Positions 16,501-25,372 are shown, counted from the stretch's first letter. The stretch is DNA of 32,068 nucleotides from Cytophagales bacterium (GCA_028282565.1 JANQHS010000023.1:1-32068); one strand, 5' to 3'. Notes: generated by a model not told the origin, from the letters alone. Translations and numbers: made by a program.

Positions 16501-17142
16501 ATGAGGATCTATCTATATACATTAGCTATCGCGGTGGCGATGGTTTCCTGCAGGGCAGGAGGAGAGAACCAGGGTACGGAGTATGCTCCGAACATGTATC
16601 ACTCGGTGGCCTATGAGCCATTGAAGCAGGTCAAGGACAAGTCAGCAGGTCTTTGGGTGAACTCAACGGATGAGAATGTGGGAGAGTACTATAGCTCCAA
16701 TCCCAATAACCCTTATGGGATGAATATGAGGGAGCCCGTTGCCAATACCATTCCAAGAAGGTCTTATAACGGAGCAGGCACGGATGTCTATTTTGAGGCC
16801 GAAAGGGTTCATAAGGATAGTCTTGCATACAGTGCTGCAAATCTTGAAAACCCCTTTGCCGAGGGTGATGAACTCGTTCTCGAAGAGGGAAAACAACTCT
16901 ACCTGACCTATTGCCAGCATTGTCATGGAAAAACAGGTAACGCCGACGGGAAAGTTGCTGCGATGTATCCGGGAGTTCCAAAATATAATTCAAGAGCCTT
17001 GAAGGATATCTCTCAGGGACATATCTACCATGTCATTACACATGGGAAGGGAAGAATGTGGCCACACGCCTCTCAGGTGGCTCCTGACGAAAGGTGGAAG
17101 ATCGCCAGGTATGTACAAAAACTCCAAAAAGGGGAATCTTAA
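16501..17142 (+). CDS. actE: Alternative complex III subunit ActE, monoheme cytochrome c lipoprotein
   Basis: The 213-residue protein begins with a lipoprotein signal peptide ending in the lipobox MVSC (C17), so the mature protein is anchored by lipid. This dictates the start at 16501; the longer open frame from 16399 merely overlaps actD. One heme c site is visible, CQHCH (C138, C141, H142), with M186 in GRMWPHA as the likely sixth ligand. Residues 18-115 form a non-heme region contacting the complex in known structures. The protein is the probable electron exit toward the CuA centre of CoxB, consistent with CoxB lacking its own cytochrome c domain. Spacing to actD is four bases and to actF ten. 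Confidence 0.95.
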   Translation: MRIYLYTLAIAVAMVSCRAGGENQGTEYAPNMYHSVAYEPLKQVKDKSAGLWVNSTDENVGEYYSSNPNNPYGMNMREPVANTIPRRSYNGAGTDVYFEAERVHKDSLAYSAANLENPFAEGDELVLEEGKQLYLTYCQHCHGKTGNADGKVAAMYPGVPKYNSRALKDISQGHIYHVITHGKGRMWPHASQVAPDERWKIARYVQKLQKGES

Positions 17143-17152
17143 AAACTGAACT

Positions 17153-18499
17153 ATGAGTCAAATGGACCAATTTGAGTTTACAGGAAAGCAAAAGAGGAAT
17201 GTATTTCTGATCCTCGTTATCGGTTTGGTGCTGATGGTTTTGGGGATCTTCATTGAAATGTCGGGTGGCGGAGGGCATCATGAAGAGCATGGTCTGCTGA
17301 ACAATTCATCTGGCCAGGTAGCCAGTCTGATGGCTCATGATCAAGCAGAAGGTTCTCATGCGGAAGAAGCCGGCGGGCATCACGGATACCATTGGTATCA
17401 AAGGCTTTATGCTAACCTGTGGATCAACAATATGTACTTCATGGGTATAGGTATAATTGGCCTGTTCTTTTTTGCGATCCAATACGTTGCAAGGGCGGGC
17501 TGGTCTGCTTCGATCATCAGAGTGATGCTGGCCTACGCACATTGGATTCCTTATGGAGCGGTATTGATCATATTGGTCTTCTTTCTCGCGAATCATGATC
17601 TATTTCACTGGACTCATGAGTCATTATATGTGGAATTCTTAGAGGATGGAAGCCCAAATCCTGAATACGATGAGATCATCGTTGGAAAAGCAGGCTTTCT
17701 GAATATGCCCTTCTACTGGGCAAGAATGCTCATTGGCCTGGGTGTGTGGACAGGGGCGTTCTTCCTATTGAGAAAATACACCCTTGCTGAAGATCAGGAA
17801 GGCGGAACAAAGTATTACCATAAGTCCGTGACAACCTCGGCGATTTTCATCATATTCTTTGCGGTCAGCTCCTCGATTCTTGCTTGGGATTGGATCATGT
17901 CTATCGATACTCACTGGTATAGCACCATGTTTGGTTGGTATATTTTTGCCTCTTGGTTTGTAACGGGCCTTGCTTCGATCACCCTGATGACAGTCTGGCT
18001 GAAGAAGTTGGGTTATCTGCCGATGGTGAATGAGAACCACATTCATGATCTTGGAAAATTTGTTTTTGGGTTCAGTATTTTCTGGACTTATATCTGGTTT
18101 AGTCAGTTCTTATTGATCTATTATGCCAACATTCCGGAAGAGACTGTTTACTTCTGGGAAAGACTGAATTCACATACTTATGCGCCACTGTTTTATTTGA
18201 ATTTGTTGCTCAACTTTTTTCTACCCTTCCTGTTATTAATGACAAGGGATTCGAAGAGACAATGGCTGATGTTAAGGATCGTAACTTCTATTGTTATTGT
18301 GGGACACTTCATTGACTTCTATCTGATGATCACTCCGGGTACATTGAAAGCTCATGGGGGGATAGGGTTTATGGAAATCGGCACATACCTGGTCTATCTT
18401 GGTCTGTTTGCCTTCGTCGTGCTAAACGGGCTGTCGAGATACAAGTTGGTTCCGGCTAATCATCCAATGTTGGAAGAAAGTGTTCATCACCATATTTAA
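17153..18499 (+). CDS. actF: Alternative complex III subunit ActF, NrfD-like membrane protein
   Basis: The 448-residue protein has about ten membrane helices and is a paralog of ActC. In known complexes it lacks a quinol site near a cluster and is structural or possibly proton-conducting. The N-terminal half has a long periplasmic-type loop rich in histidine and acidic residues (GGGGHHEEHG and GSHAEEAGGHHGYH, about residues 40-82), perhaps able to bind metal. Typical stretches include WDWIMSIDTHWYSTMFGWY (about 245-263) and WYQRLYANLWINNMYF. It is followed ten bases later by coxB, so complex III and oxidase genes are co-transcribed. Confidence 0.94.
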   Translation: MSQMDQFEFTGKQKRNVFLILVIGLVLMVLGIFIEMSGGGGHHEEHGLLNNSSGQVASLMAHDQAEGSHAEEAGGHHGYHWYQRLYANLWINNMYFMGIGIIGLFFFAIQYVARAGWSASIIRVMLAYAHWIPYGAVLIILVFFLANHDLFHWTHESLYVEFLEDGSPNPEYDEIIVGKAGFLNMPFYWARMLIGLGVWTGAFFLLRKYTLAEDQEGGTKYYHKSVTTSAIFIIFFAVSSSILAWDWIMSIDTHWYSTMFGWYIFASWFVTGLASITLMTVWLKKLGYLPMVNENHIHDLGKFVFGFSIFWTYIWFSQFLLIYYANIPEETVYFWERLNSHTYAPLFYLNLLLNFFLPFLLLMTRDSKRQWLMLRIVTSIVIVGHFIDFYLMITPGTLKAHGGIGFMEIGTYLVYLGLFAFVVLNGLSRYKLVPANHPMLEESVHHHI

Positions 18500-18508
18500 T
18501 TTCTAGAG

Positions 18509-19558
18509 ATGCTAAATTTATTAATTGGTCTTGGTGTACTTTTAGTCTTACTGGTTCTTTTCCTCCTCTTTCGTCTTGGTGGGACGGTTGCGGTAGTCAA
18601 AGGGACTCATAAAAAGAGGGAGACTTCTGCAAACAATATCAATGCATTCCTGCTGCTCTTTATGTTCATTGTGGGCATTCTTGCGGCCTGGTACTACAAC
18701 GGTCATTTGGCAGAGCATTTCCTTCCGGAATCGGCATCAGAGCATGGTCATTGGACCGATGAGCTATTCTGGGTGACCACTGCGATCATCCTGGTTGTTT
18801 TCCTGGTCACGAACTTTGTTTTATTCTATTTTGCCTTCCGCTACAGGTACAGAGAAGGGAATCAGGCCACCTTCTATCCTGAGAACAACAAACTCGAAAT
18901 TATTTGGACCGTTATCCCCGCAATTGTTCTGACCCTCTTGGTCCTTGCCGGATTAAGGACCTGGGGTAAGATCATGCTTTCGGATATTCCCGAAAACGCC
19001 CTGAAGATCGAAGTGAAGGCCAAGCAATTCGCCTGGGAAGTGCGCTACCCCGGCGAGGACAATGAGTTTGGGCCCTACGATTTCAGGCTGATCGATGCAA
19101 CCAATCAGTTTGGTGTGGATTTTACACAGCAAGCTGCTTTGGATGATTTCGTTCCAAGAAAGATCTATTTGCCAAAGGGCAGGCCGGTTTTTCTGAAGAT
19201 CAGAGCTGTAGATGTACTGCACAGTGTCTATATGCCGCATTTCAGGCTAAAGATGGATGCTGTTCCGGGAATGGAAACACAGTTCCTTTTTACACCTACC
19301 ATCACCACCGATGAAATGAGGGCCAAGACCGGCAACCCCGAATTTGATTATGAACTTGCCTGCACAGAGATCTGCGGGCGGGGCCATTTTGCCATGAGAA
19401 TGGAAATTGTGGTATTGGAAGAAGAGGAGTTCAATACCTGGTATGCTGAACAAACTCCATGGGCCGAATCGAACGTGGACTATGTCAAAGAAGCGATTCA
19501 AAAAAGGGGAACCAACCAGGCTCTTCTTGAAAAATTAGAAAACAAGAAATCTTCTTAA
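18509..19558 (+). CDS. coxB: Cytochrome c oxidase subunit II
   Basis: The 349-residue protein has an N-terminal helix (about 3-20) and two more helices (about 46-64 and 85-115), then a periplasmic cupredoxin domain. The binuclear CuA site is complete: H238 (VLHSVY) and CTEICGRGHFAM with C285, E287, C289, H293 and M296. There is no C-terminal cytochrome c domain, so this is an aa3-type rather than a caa3-type subunit. The electron donor is likely ActE in a complex III-oxidase supercomplex, as described for Flavobacterium johnsoniae. Three bases separate it from coxA. Confidence 0.96.
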   Translation: MLNLLIGLGVLLVLLVLFLLFRLGGTVAVVKGTHKKRETSANNINAFLLLFMFIVGILAAWYYNGHLAEHFLPESASEHGHWTDELFWVTTAIILVVFLVTNFVLFYFAFRYRYREGNQATFYPENNKLEIIWTVIPAIVLTLLVLAGLRTWGKIMLSDIPENALKIEVKAKQFAWEVRYPGEDNEFGPYDFRLIDATNQFGVDFTQQAALDDFVPRKIYLPKGRPVFLKIRAVDVLHSVYMPHFRLKMDAVPGMETQFLFTPTITTDEMRAKTGNPEFDYELACTEICGRGHFAMRMEIVVLEEEEFNTWYAEQTPWAESNVDYVKEAIQKRGTNQALLEKLENKKSS

Positions 19559-19561
19559 TCA

Positions 19562-21430
19562 ATGGAAGCGAACACTGAACAAGCAGTTGCCCATGCTCAT
19601 GATGTACACCACGATCATGAGCATCATGAAGGGAATTTCATAACCACCTACGTCTTTTCTCAGGATCATAAAATGATCGCCAGGCAATTCCTGATCACCG
19701 GATTGCTCTGGGCTCTCATTGGAGGAGGGTTGTCCATCGTATTCAGGTTACAGCTTGGATTTCCGGAAATGGATATGTCCTTCCTCGAGCCTTTCTTTGG
19801 AAAGTGGATCGTAGATGGCAAAATGGATCCTGAATTTTACCTGGCGGCGGTGACCATGCACGGTACCATTATGGTATTCTTTCTTCTCACAGCCGGGCTA
19901 TCTGGTACGTTTTCGAACCTCTTGATCCCCCTCCAGATCGGAGCCAGAGATATGGCATCTCCTTTTCTGAACATGCTTTCCTACTGGGCATTTTTTCTGT
20001 CAAGTGTATTTATGTTCATTTCTCTATTTCTTGAGACCGGTCCGGCCTCAGGGGGATGGGTTATTTATCCACCTCTGAGTGCACTTCCACAAGCCATGAG
20101 TGGTTCGGGACTTGGAATGACACTTTGGCTCATTGCCATGGCGCTTTTTATTGCTTCGGTTCTTCTCGGCGGTATTAATTACATCAGTACGGTGATCAAC
20201 ATGAGGACGCGTGGAATGTCCTTTGGCAGAATGCCGTTGACGATTTGGGCCTTTTTTATCACAGCAATTATCGCTCTTCTTTCTTTTCCGGTTCTGTTTG
20301 CTGCGGCTCTGCTGCTGATCTTCGACAGGTCTTTCGGTACGAGTTTCTTCCTTTCGGATATTTATATCGGGGGAGAGGCTTTGCAACACGTGGGAGGGAG
20401 CCCTTTGTTGTTCCAGCATTTGTTCTGGTTCCTGGGACATCCTGAAGTATATATCATTATTCTCCCTGCCCTGGGTCTGGCCTCTGAGGTGATCGCCACG
20501 AATTCGCGAAAGCCGATCTTCGGATACAAGGCCATGATCGGCTCTATGTTGGCCATCGCATTGCTTTCATTTATCGTTTGGGCCCATCACATGTTTGTGA
20601 CAGGAATGAATCCATTTCTTGGATCGGTGTTCATGTTGCTGACGCTGATCATCGCCATACCATCTGCGGTAAAAGCATTTAATTATATCACTACTCTGTG
20701 GAAGGGAAATATCGTATTTACGCCGGGAATGTTGTTTGCCATTGGTCTGGTTTCACTTTTTATTTCAGGAGGTGTAACAGGGATCATTTTGGGTAATTCT
20801 GCCCTGGATATACAGCTTCACGATACTTATTACGTGGTTGCTCACTTTCACCTGGTGATGGGTGCATCGGCCTTTTTTGGAATGATGGCCGGAGTATACC
20901 ATTGGTTTCCAAAGCTCTTCGGTAGAATGCTTGACGAAAGACTTGGCTATATTCATTTCTGGATGACCTTCATCGGTGTTTATCTGGTTTTCTTCCCTAT
21001 GCACTATTTGGGAATTAGCGGTTTCCCCAGAAGGTATTATTCATTCACGAATTTTGACGCCTTTCAGGGCTATGTTGAATTGAACGAATTCATCTCCTTG
21101 GCAGCCATTATGGCGTTCATTGGGCAGTTGATCTTCGGATTTAATTTCTTCTATTCTATGTTCCGAGGACGATTGGCTCCAAAGAACCCTTGGAGGTCCA
21201 ACACCATTGAATGGACCACAGAAAGATTCCCCGGGCATGGAAACTGGAAAGGCGAGATACCTGCTGTATATCGCTGGCCTTATGATTATAGTAAGCCCGG
21301 AGCTGCAGAGGATTTTATTCCTCAAACCACTCCTCTTTCGGAGACACCGGAATCAAATCTTCCGGAAGAACAGGAACAGGTCGACCGGGAAAAGGGTGCT
21401 CCTGCTGATGGTGAAGCAATTAACTTATAG
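19562..21430 (+). CDS. coxA: Cytochrome c oxidase subunit I (A1-type heme-copper oxidase)
   Basis: The 622-residue catalytic subunit has all metal ligands: H100 (TMHGT) and H430 (VAHFH) for low-spin heme a, H428 for heme a3, and H293, H342 and H343 for CuB. The cross-linked tyrosine is Y297 in GHPEVY, and E295 of that motif marks an A1-type oxidase with a D-channel glutamate. It reduces oxygen to water and pumps protons. The extreme N-terminus is histidine-rich (seven His in about 14 residues, near residues 10-25) ahead of the first helix; the C-terminal tail (about 590-622) is acidic and probably disordered. It is followed by ctaB. Confidence 0.97.
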   Translation: MEANTEQAVAHAHDVHHDHEHHEGNFITTYVFSQDHKMIARQFLITGLLWALIGGGLSIVFRLQLGFPEMDMSFLEPFFGKWIVDGKMDPEFYLAAVTMHGTIMVFFLLTAGLSGTFSNLLIPLQIGARDMASPFLNMLSYWAFFLSSVFMFISLFLETGPASGGWVIYPPLSALPQAMSGSGLGMTLWLIAMALFIASVLLGGINYISTVINMRTRGMSFGRMPLTIWAFFITAIIALLSFPVLFAAALLLIFDRSFGTSFFLSDIYIGGEALQHVGGSPLLFQHLFWFLGHPEVYIIILPALGLASEVIATNSRKPIFGYKAMIGSMLAIALLSFIVWAHHMFVTGMNPFLGSVFMLLTLIIAIPSAVKAFNYITTLWKGNIVFTPGMLFAIGLVSLFISGGVTGIILGNSALDIQLHDTYYVVAHFHLVMGASAFFGMMAGVYHWFPKLFGRMLDERLGYIHFWMTFIGVYLVFFPMHYLGISGFPRRYYSFTNFDAFQGYVELNEFISLAAIMAFIGQLIFGFNFFYSMFRGRLAPKNPWRSNTIEWTTERFPGHGNWKGEIPAVYRWPYDYSKPGAAEDFIPQTTPLSETPESNLPEEQEQVDREKGAPADGEAINL

Positions 21431-21461
21431 CTAGGTCAGATTGAGGCTGAGTTTCACAGGG

Positions 21462-22313
21462 ATGATCAGAAGCGTAGGAGAACTGGTAAAGTTCAAGCTA
21501 AGTCTGCTCGTATTGTTTTCTGCTTTTGTGGGATACTTCCTGGGCAAAGGCGGAATACTCAATGCACCCCTTGAGCTGTTGGGGCTGTTGATCGGGGGCT
21601 TCCTGATTACCGGAGCGGCAAACTCGGTGAATCAGATCCTGGAGAGAGATCTTGATGCGCTCATGGATCGTACAAAAAGTCGTCCTATCCCCAGTGGGAA
21701 AATAGGCGTTGTGCAAGCTATGGTTTTGGCCAGTTTGCAGGCTGTGTTGGGATCTTTTGCACTTCTATTTTTCGTAAATATCAGCGCCGCGCTCATCAGT
21801 CTTTTGTCCTTGGTATTGTATGCTTTTGCCTATACGCCATTGAAGAGAATCACTCCGGTTGCCGTTTTGGTTGGAGCTATCCCGGGAGCTCTCCCACCGC
21901 TTATTGGATGGGTAGCAGCTACAGGACAGGTTACATTCCCCGGTGTTGTTCTGTTTTCAATCCAGTTTTTATGGCAATTCCCGCATTTCTGGTCAATTGC
22001 CTGGATCATGGATGAAGATTATAACAAGGCAGGATTCCAACTCCTTCCTTCCCCGACGGGAAAAAGCAAAAAGTCCGCCTTCCATTTGTTTTTTTATTCG
22101 CTTTTCCTCCTGCCGATTGCGATCGTCCCGATGAAGATCGGAATGACTGGAATGTGGGGTACAATGGCATTGTTAGCCGGTGGGCTCATGATGGTATATT
22201 TCTCCTATGAGCTCTTAAAGACCTCAAGCAACCTGGCGGCCAGAAAGCTGATGTTTTCTTCGTTTGTCTACCTTCCTCTTGTTCAAATCTTCTTAATGAT
22301 CGATCTGGTATGA
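21462..22313 (+). CDS. ctaB: Protoheme IX farnesyltransferase (heme O synthase)
   Basis: The UbiA-family prenyltransferase adds a farnesyl group to heme b, giving heme O, the precursor of heme A for CoxA. The signature NQILERDLDALMDRTKSRP (about residues 52-70) contains the Asp-rich prenyl-diphosphate site, and about eight membrane helices follow. From the ATG at 21462 the protein has 283 residues. A TTG at 21441 in the same frame would give 290 residues, and its spacing from an AGGTC sequence is plausible, so the start is uncertain. No heme A synthase gene (ctaA) is seen in this window. It overlaps the next gene by ATGA. Confidence 0.93.
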   Translation: MIRSVGELVKFKLSLLVLFSAFVGYFLGKGGILNAPLELLGLLIGGFLITGAANSVNQILERDLDALMDRTKSRPIPSGKIGVVQAMVLASLQAVLGSFALLFFVNISAALISLLSLVLYAFAYTPLKRITPVAVLVGAIPGALPPLIGWVAATGQVTFPGVVLFSIQFLWQFPHFWSIAWIMDEDYNKAGFQLLPSPTGKSKKSAFHLFFYSLFLLPIAIVPMKIGMTGMWGTMALLAGGLMMVYFSYELLKTSSNLAARKLMFSSFVYLPLVQIFLMIDLV

Positions 22314-22903
22314 CAGGACAGGAACAATTGCTTATGCAGAACTATCAGGCTCCGAGAAGGCCGCTTTCGATGAATCCGAGGAAGTTTATCCTTTGGCTGT
22401 TCATTGTTTCGATATCCATGCTGTTTGCTGCACTAACCAGCGCATATATGGTGAGAAAATCAGAAGGCAACTGGCTCAATGTCGAAATGCCCACCCTTTT
22501 CTGGATTTCGTCAGCCATTATCCTTATTTCAAGTTTGACCATGCATCTTGCCGTACGGTCGGCGGGAAAAGATGATTTTTCGAAATTGAAGACCTGGATA
22601 TCGCTTACCCTTGTTCTGGGGTTGGGCTTTTTGATCACACAATATATGGGTTGGTCGGAGCTGGTGACTTCGAACGTCTATTTTGTTGGAAATCCGGCAG
22701 GTTCATTTGTATATGTTTTCTCGGGACTACATGGCTTGCATATAGTTTCGGGAATCGTTTTTCTGGCCATAATATTCTACCTTGTTCTGGCTCAAAAGGT
22801 CCATTCAAAAAACATGAACAGCGTTCAGATGTGCGCAACCTTCTGGCATTTTTTGGACGGACTTTGGCTATATTTGTTTACCTTTTTATTGTTAAATCAT
22901 TGA
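22310..22903 (+). CDS. coxC: Cytochrome c oxidase subunit III, first copy
   Basis: The 197-residue protein has five membrane helices of the subunit III family. Typical stretches are FSGLHGLHIVSG (about 137-148) and ATFWHFLDGLWLYLFTFL near the C-terminus. Its length equals the short form of subunit III, without the two N-terminal helices of the mitochondrial type. Its ATG overlaps the ctaB stop (22310-22313), suggesting translational coupling. A second, longer paralog follows directly; two tandem subunit III genes are usual in Bacteroidota cox clusters. Confidence 0.93.
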   Translation: MTGQEQLLMQNYQAPRRPLSMNPRKFILWLFIVSISMLFAALTSAYMVRKSEGNWLNVEMPTLFWISSAIILISSLTMHLAVRSAGKDDFSKLKTWISLTLVLGLGFLITQYMGWSELVTSNVYFVGNPAGSFVYVFSGLHGLHIVSGIVFLAIIFYLVLAQKVHSKNMNSVQMCATFWHFLDGLWLYLFTFLLLNH

Positions 22904-22909
22904 TTGAGA

Positions 22910-23677
22910 ATGGCTTCTACAATTACCGCTGATACTAAAATAAATTGGGGAGGAGGGAATGAACCTTTTAAGGCCAGCTATGGAAAGCTGATGATGTGGT
23001 TCTTCCTTCTTTCGGATGCCTTTACTTTTTCTTCATTGCTGGTGTCCTATGGATTGGTTCGATTCAGTTTTCCTGCGTTTTCAGGTCCCGGAACCTTCGA
23101 GTTTTCTCACGAATGGTGGCCCGTTCCTGAAAGGGTGTTCGAAGCCTTCCCCGGAATGCATGCACTGGGTATTGAATCCGCCCCCTTGGTTTTCGTGGGT
23201 CTGATGACCTTTATCCTGATCATGAGTTCCGTTACCATGGTTTTGGCCGTAGAAGCCGGGCATAGGGGTAGTAAGGAGGAAGTGGAGAAATGGATGCTTT
23301 GGACGATTATAGGTGGTCTTGTCTTCCTGGGATGCCAGGCTTGGGAATGGACGCATTTTATTGTAGGAACCGAGCATGGTTTGACTTTTCAAGAGCTGAT
23401 CAACGGGGAATGGGTTACGAGAACGATCTATGGTGCCAACCTCGTGGAGAACGAATATGGTCCTCAGCCTTTTGCTGATTTCTTCTTTTTCATTACGGGT
23501 TTTCACGGATTCCACGTATTCAGTGGTGTGGTCATTAACTACATCATTTTCTACAATGTGATGCTTGGGACTTACGAAAGAAGGGGGAGCTATGAAATGG
23601 TTGAAAAAGTTGGTCTGTACTGGCACTTTGTAGACCTTGTTTGGGTATTTGTATTCACATTTTTCTATCTGGTTTAA
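22910..23677 (+). CDS. coxC: Cytochrome c oxidase subunit III, second copy
   Basis: The 255-residue paralog has the same five-helix core, ending in FHGFHVFSGV and YWHFVDLVWVFVFTFFYL. Compared with the first copy it has an insertion of about 50 residues in the first half (about 50-90, around FEFSHEWWPVPERVFEAFPG) and another around residues 150-185. The ATG at 22910 is preferred over a TTG six bases upstream that abuts the previous stop. Subunit III stabilises proton uptake in subunit I. It is followed by the subunit IV gene nine bases later. Confidence 0.93.
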   Translation: MASTITADTKINWGGGNEPFKASYGKLMMWFFLLSDAFTFSSLLVSYGLVRFSFPAFSGPGTFEFSHEWWPVPERVFEAFPGMHALGIESAPLVFVGLMTFILIMSSVTMVLAVEAGHRGSKEEVEKWMLWTIIGGLVFLGCQAWEWTHFIVGTEHGLTFQELINGEWVTRTIYGANLVENEYGPQPFADFFFFITGFHGFHVFSGVVINYIIFYNVMLGTYERRGSYEMVEKVGLYWHFVDLVWVFVFTFFYLV

Positions 23678-23686
23678 AAAATAACT

Positions 23687-23995
23687 ATGGCTCACGATAC
23701 GACTTTGACACCTGAAGAAGCTTCCAAGAAACAGATCAGAACGATCTGGAAAGTAGCGGGATTGTTGGCGGTAGTCACGCTGATCGAATTTGCGATCGCA
23801 TTTTCTCCGGTTAATCAGACCTTGAAGATCTTCATATTTGTAGGCCTGACAATCGTGAAGGCGGCATACATTGTTGGAGAGTTTATGCACCTGAGGCATG
23901 AAGTCAAATTTCTGATTTGGAGTATTCTACTCCCGATGATCTTTGTTTGCTGGTTGATCGTTGCGCTGATCGTCGAAGGAGGTAGCATACACTAA
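23687..23995 (+). CDS. coxD: Cytochrome c oxidase subunit IV (prokaryotic COX4 type)
   Basis: The 102-residue membrane protein has three helices (about 22-40, 47-65 and 75-95). The stretch VKAAYIVGEFMHLRHE (about 57-72) is characteristic of the bacterial COX4 / CyoD-like family. It is a small accessory subunit of the oxidase, and position after the two subunit III genes is canonical. Confidence 0.88.
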   Translation: MAHDTTLTPEEASKKQIRTIWKVAGLLAVVTLIEFAIAFSPVNQTLKIFIFVGLTIVKAAYIVGEFMHLRHEVKFLIWSILLPMIFVCWLIVALIVEGGSIH

Positions 23996-23996
23996 G

Positions 23997-24551
23997 TTGA
24001 GATCCAAAAGTCTTAAAGCCGGAATCCTTGCCATATTAGTAGTGATTCCGGCTTTTGTTTTTGTATTCCTGGAAATATTCGGAGAGAATGTTTTCGCCCT
24101 TCCGTACAAATACCCGATTGGGTATTACGGTGATGAAAGGGTGGATTCTATCTTTAGCGAGGTATTCCCGGGGATGGACATTCAAATTTGCTCCGGTGCT
24201 CCGAACAACGACACGCTTTATTTGAAGTGGACCGGGACTTTGTTCAGCTCCTTTTACGCTCCAACCTTTATCCTTCCTCAAAATGAGTCTTCGAAGAAGG
24301 AAACAAGCATGTTCAGGCAGCGGTTAATATCAAGGGTGGGAGAGGGTAGGATCAAGGTTAAGACCTATAAACCCTTTGAGGGAAGCGAGATCAACTACAA
24401 GGGCCTACCGGACAATCAGGATGGAGATATGGATAGGGCCTTTCTTATTGACCCCGCCGGATTTTTTAGGGGTTCCTATAACCTGGAAGATATAGACGAG
24501 CAGGAGCGGGCGATAGTGGAAACAGAGATCCTTTTGAAAACAGCTAACTAG
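23997..24551 (+). CDS. Degenerate Sco-like membrane-anchored protein without copper-binding cysteines
   Basis: The 184-residue protein starts with TTG one base after the coxD stop, because the membrane anchor (about residues 8-28) follows at once and no ATG is available before residue 60. The rest faces the periplasm. In this gene order the slot is normally filled by a Sco/SenC copper chaperone, and the C-terminal part (DRAFLIDPAGFFRGSYN, about 145-161) looks like the final strands of a Sco thioredoxin fold. However, the CxxxC motif is absent; only a single cysteine (QICSG, about residue 63) is seen and the usual conserved histidine is not. It may therefore be a scaffold or a diverged assembly factor. 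The Sco assignment rests on position and a short motif, so it is tentative. Confidence 0.6.
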   Translation: MRSKSLKAGILAILVVIPAFVFVFLEIFGENVFALPYKYPIGYYGDERVDSIFSEVFPGMDIQICSGAPNNDTLYLKWTGTLFSSFYAPTFILPQNESSKKETSMFRQRLISRVGEGRIKVKTYKPFEGSEINYKGLPDNQDGDMDRAFLIDPAGFFRGSYNLEDIDEQERAIVETEILLKTAN

Positions 24552-24559
24552 GAAGAAAT

Positions 24560-25075
24560 ATGTACAGGAATTTGATCATCGGCATTTCGGTATTGGTACC
24601 ACTCATCGTATTTCTTCTTTATCTCTTCCCCGCTGAACCCAGGCAGGATTTGGGGTGGATCTCGTTTTTGCCCGCATTCAATGCATCTGTGAACTCGGTA
24701 ACCGCGATCTTACTGGTGCTTGCCAGGATTGCTATTCTCAAGGGTAATGAAAAAAATCACCGAAATCTCATGCTTACTGCCTTTGGGTTTTCGGGTGTTT
24801 TCTTGGTCTCTTATCTGATCTATCATTCGTCTGCCGAGCCAACTTCGTACGGAGGAGAAGGATTGCTCAAAGGACTCTATTACATTCTGCTTGTCTCGCA
24901 TATCATCCTTGCTGCTCTGGTCCTTCCGCTGATCTTATTTGCCATTTACTTTGGCCTTACGGAAAAAAGGAAGCAACATAAAAGAATTGTGAAATGGACT
25001 TTTCCGATATGGCTCTATGTGGCGATTTCGGGGGTTCTGGTATATTTATTGTTAAGTCCCTACTATACTTCTTAA
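24560..25075 (+). CDS. DUF420 membrane protein, probable oxidase assembly factor
   Basis: The 171-residue protein has about five membrane helices. The helical hairpin with FLPAFNASVNSVTAILLVLAR (about 32-52), NHRNLML and YLIYHSS, followed by KGLYYILLVSHIILA, is characteristic of DUF420. Family members in Firmicutes (CtaM/YozB) are needed for function of aa3-type terminal oxidases, so a role in heme-copper oxidase assembly is likely. The last third (QHKRIVKWTFPIWLYVAISGVLVY) is typical. It starts eight bases after the Sco-like gene. Confidence 0.9.
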   Translation: MYRNLIIGISVLVPLIVFLLYLFPAEPRQDLGWISFLPAFNASVNSVTAILLVLARIAILKGNEKNHRNLMLTAFGFSGVFLVSYLIYHSSAEPTSYGGEGLLKGLYYILLVSHIILAALVLPLILFAIYFGLTEKRKQHKRIVKWTFPIWLYVAISGVLVYLLLSPYYTS

Positions 25076-25099
25076 TTTTATATCTGATTGGAAGGAGCC

Positions 25100-25372
25100 A
25101 TGTATAGATTCTTAGCCACCGTCCTTGTCGTCTTATTTTCCATAGGTGTTTCGTATTCCCAATGCGCAATGTGCAAGGCAGCCGCGGAACAGGCCAGTGA
25201 CGGGGAAACGGGAAGTTATAACTCCGGTATCCTGTACCTGATGGTCATTCCCTACATACTTTTCTTTTTCCTGGGTTATTTCTGGTACCGCCAGAGCAAA
25301 AGAAATCGTGAAAAAAGGGAGGCCATAGAGCATCAGATAAAAAAGCACATTCCTACATACTCTTCTAATTGA
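25100..25372 (+). CDS. Small exported CAMC-motif membrane protein of the cox cluster
   Basis: The 90-residue protein has a signal peptide (about 1-20), a CAMC dithiol motif directly after the likely cleavage site (about residues 22-25), a linker of about 20 residues, one membrane helix (about 45-64) and a basic cytoplasmic tail (QSKRNREKREAIEHQIKKH). The ATG at 25100 is chosen because GGAAGGAG at 25090-25097 forms a good ribosome-binding site, one of few in this window. A TTG 12 bases upstream is less likely. Similar short CAMC proteins recur beside Bacteroidota oxidase genes (recollection, not checked). Its position suggests a role in metal or thiol handling during oxidase assembly, which is inference. 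Confidence 0.75.
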   Translation: MYRFLATVLVVLFSIGVSYSQCAMCKAAAEQASDGETGSYNSGILYLMVIPYILFFFLGYFWYRQSKRNREKREAIEHQIKKHIPTYSSN

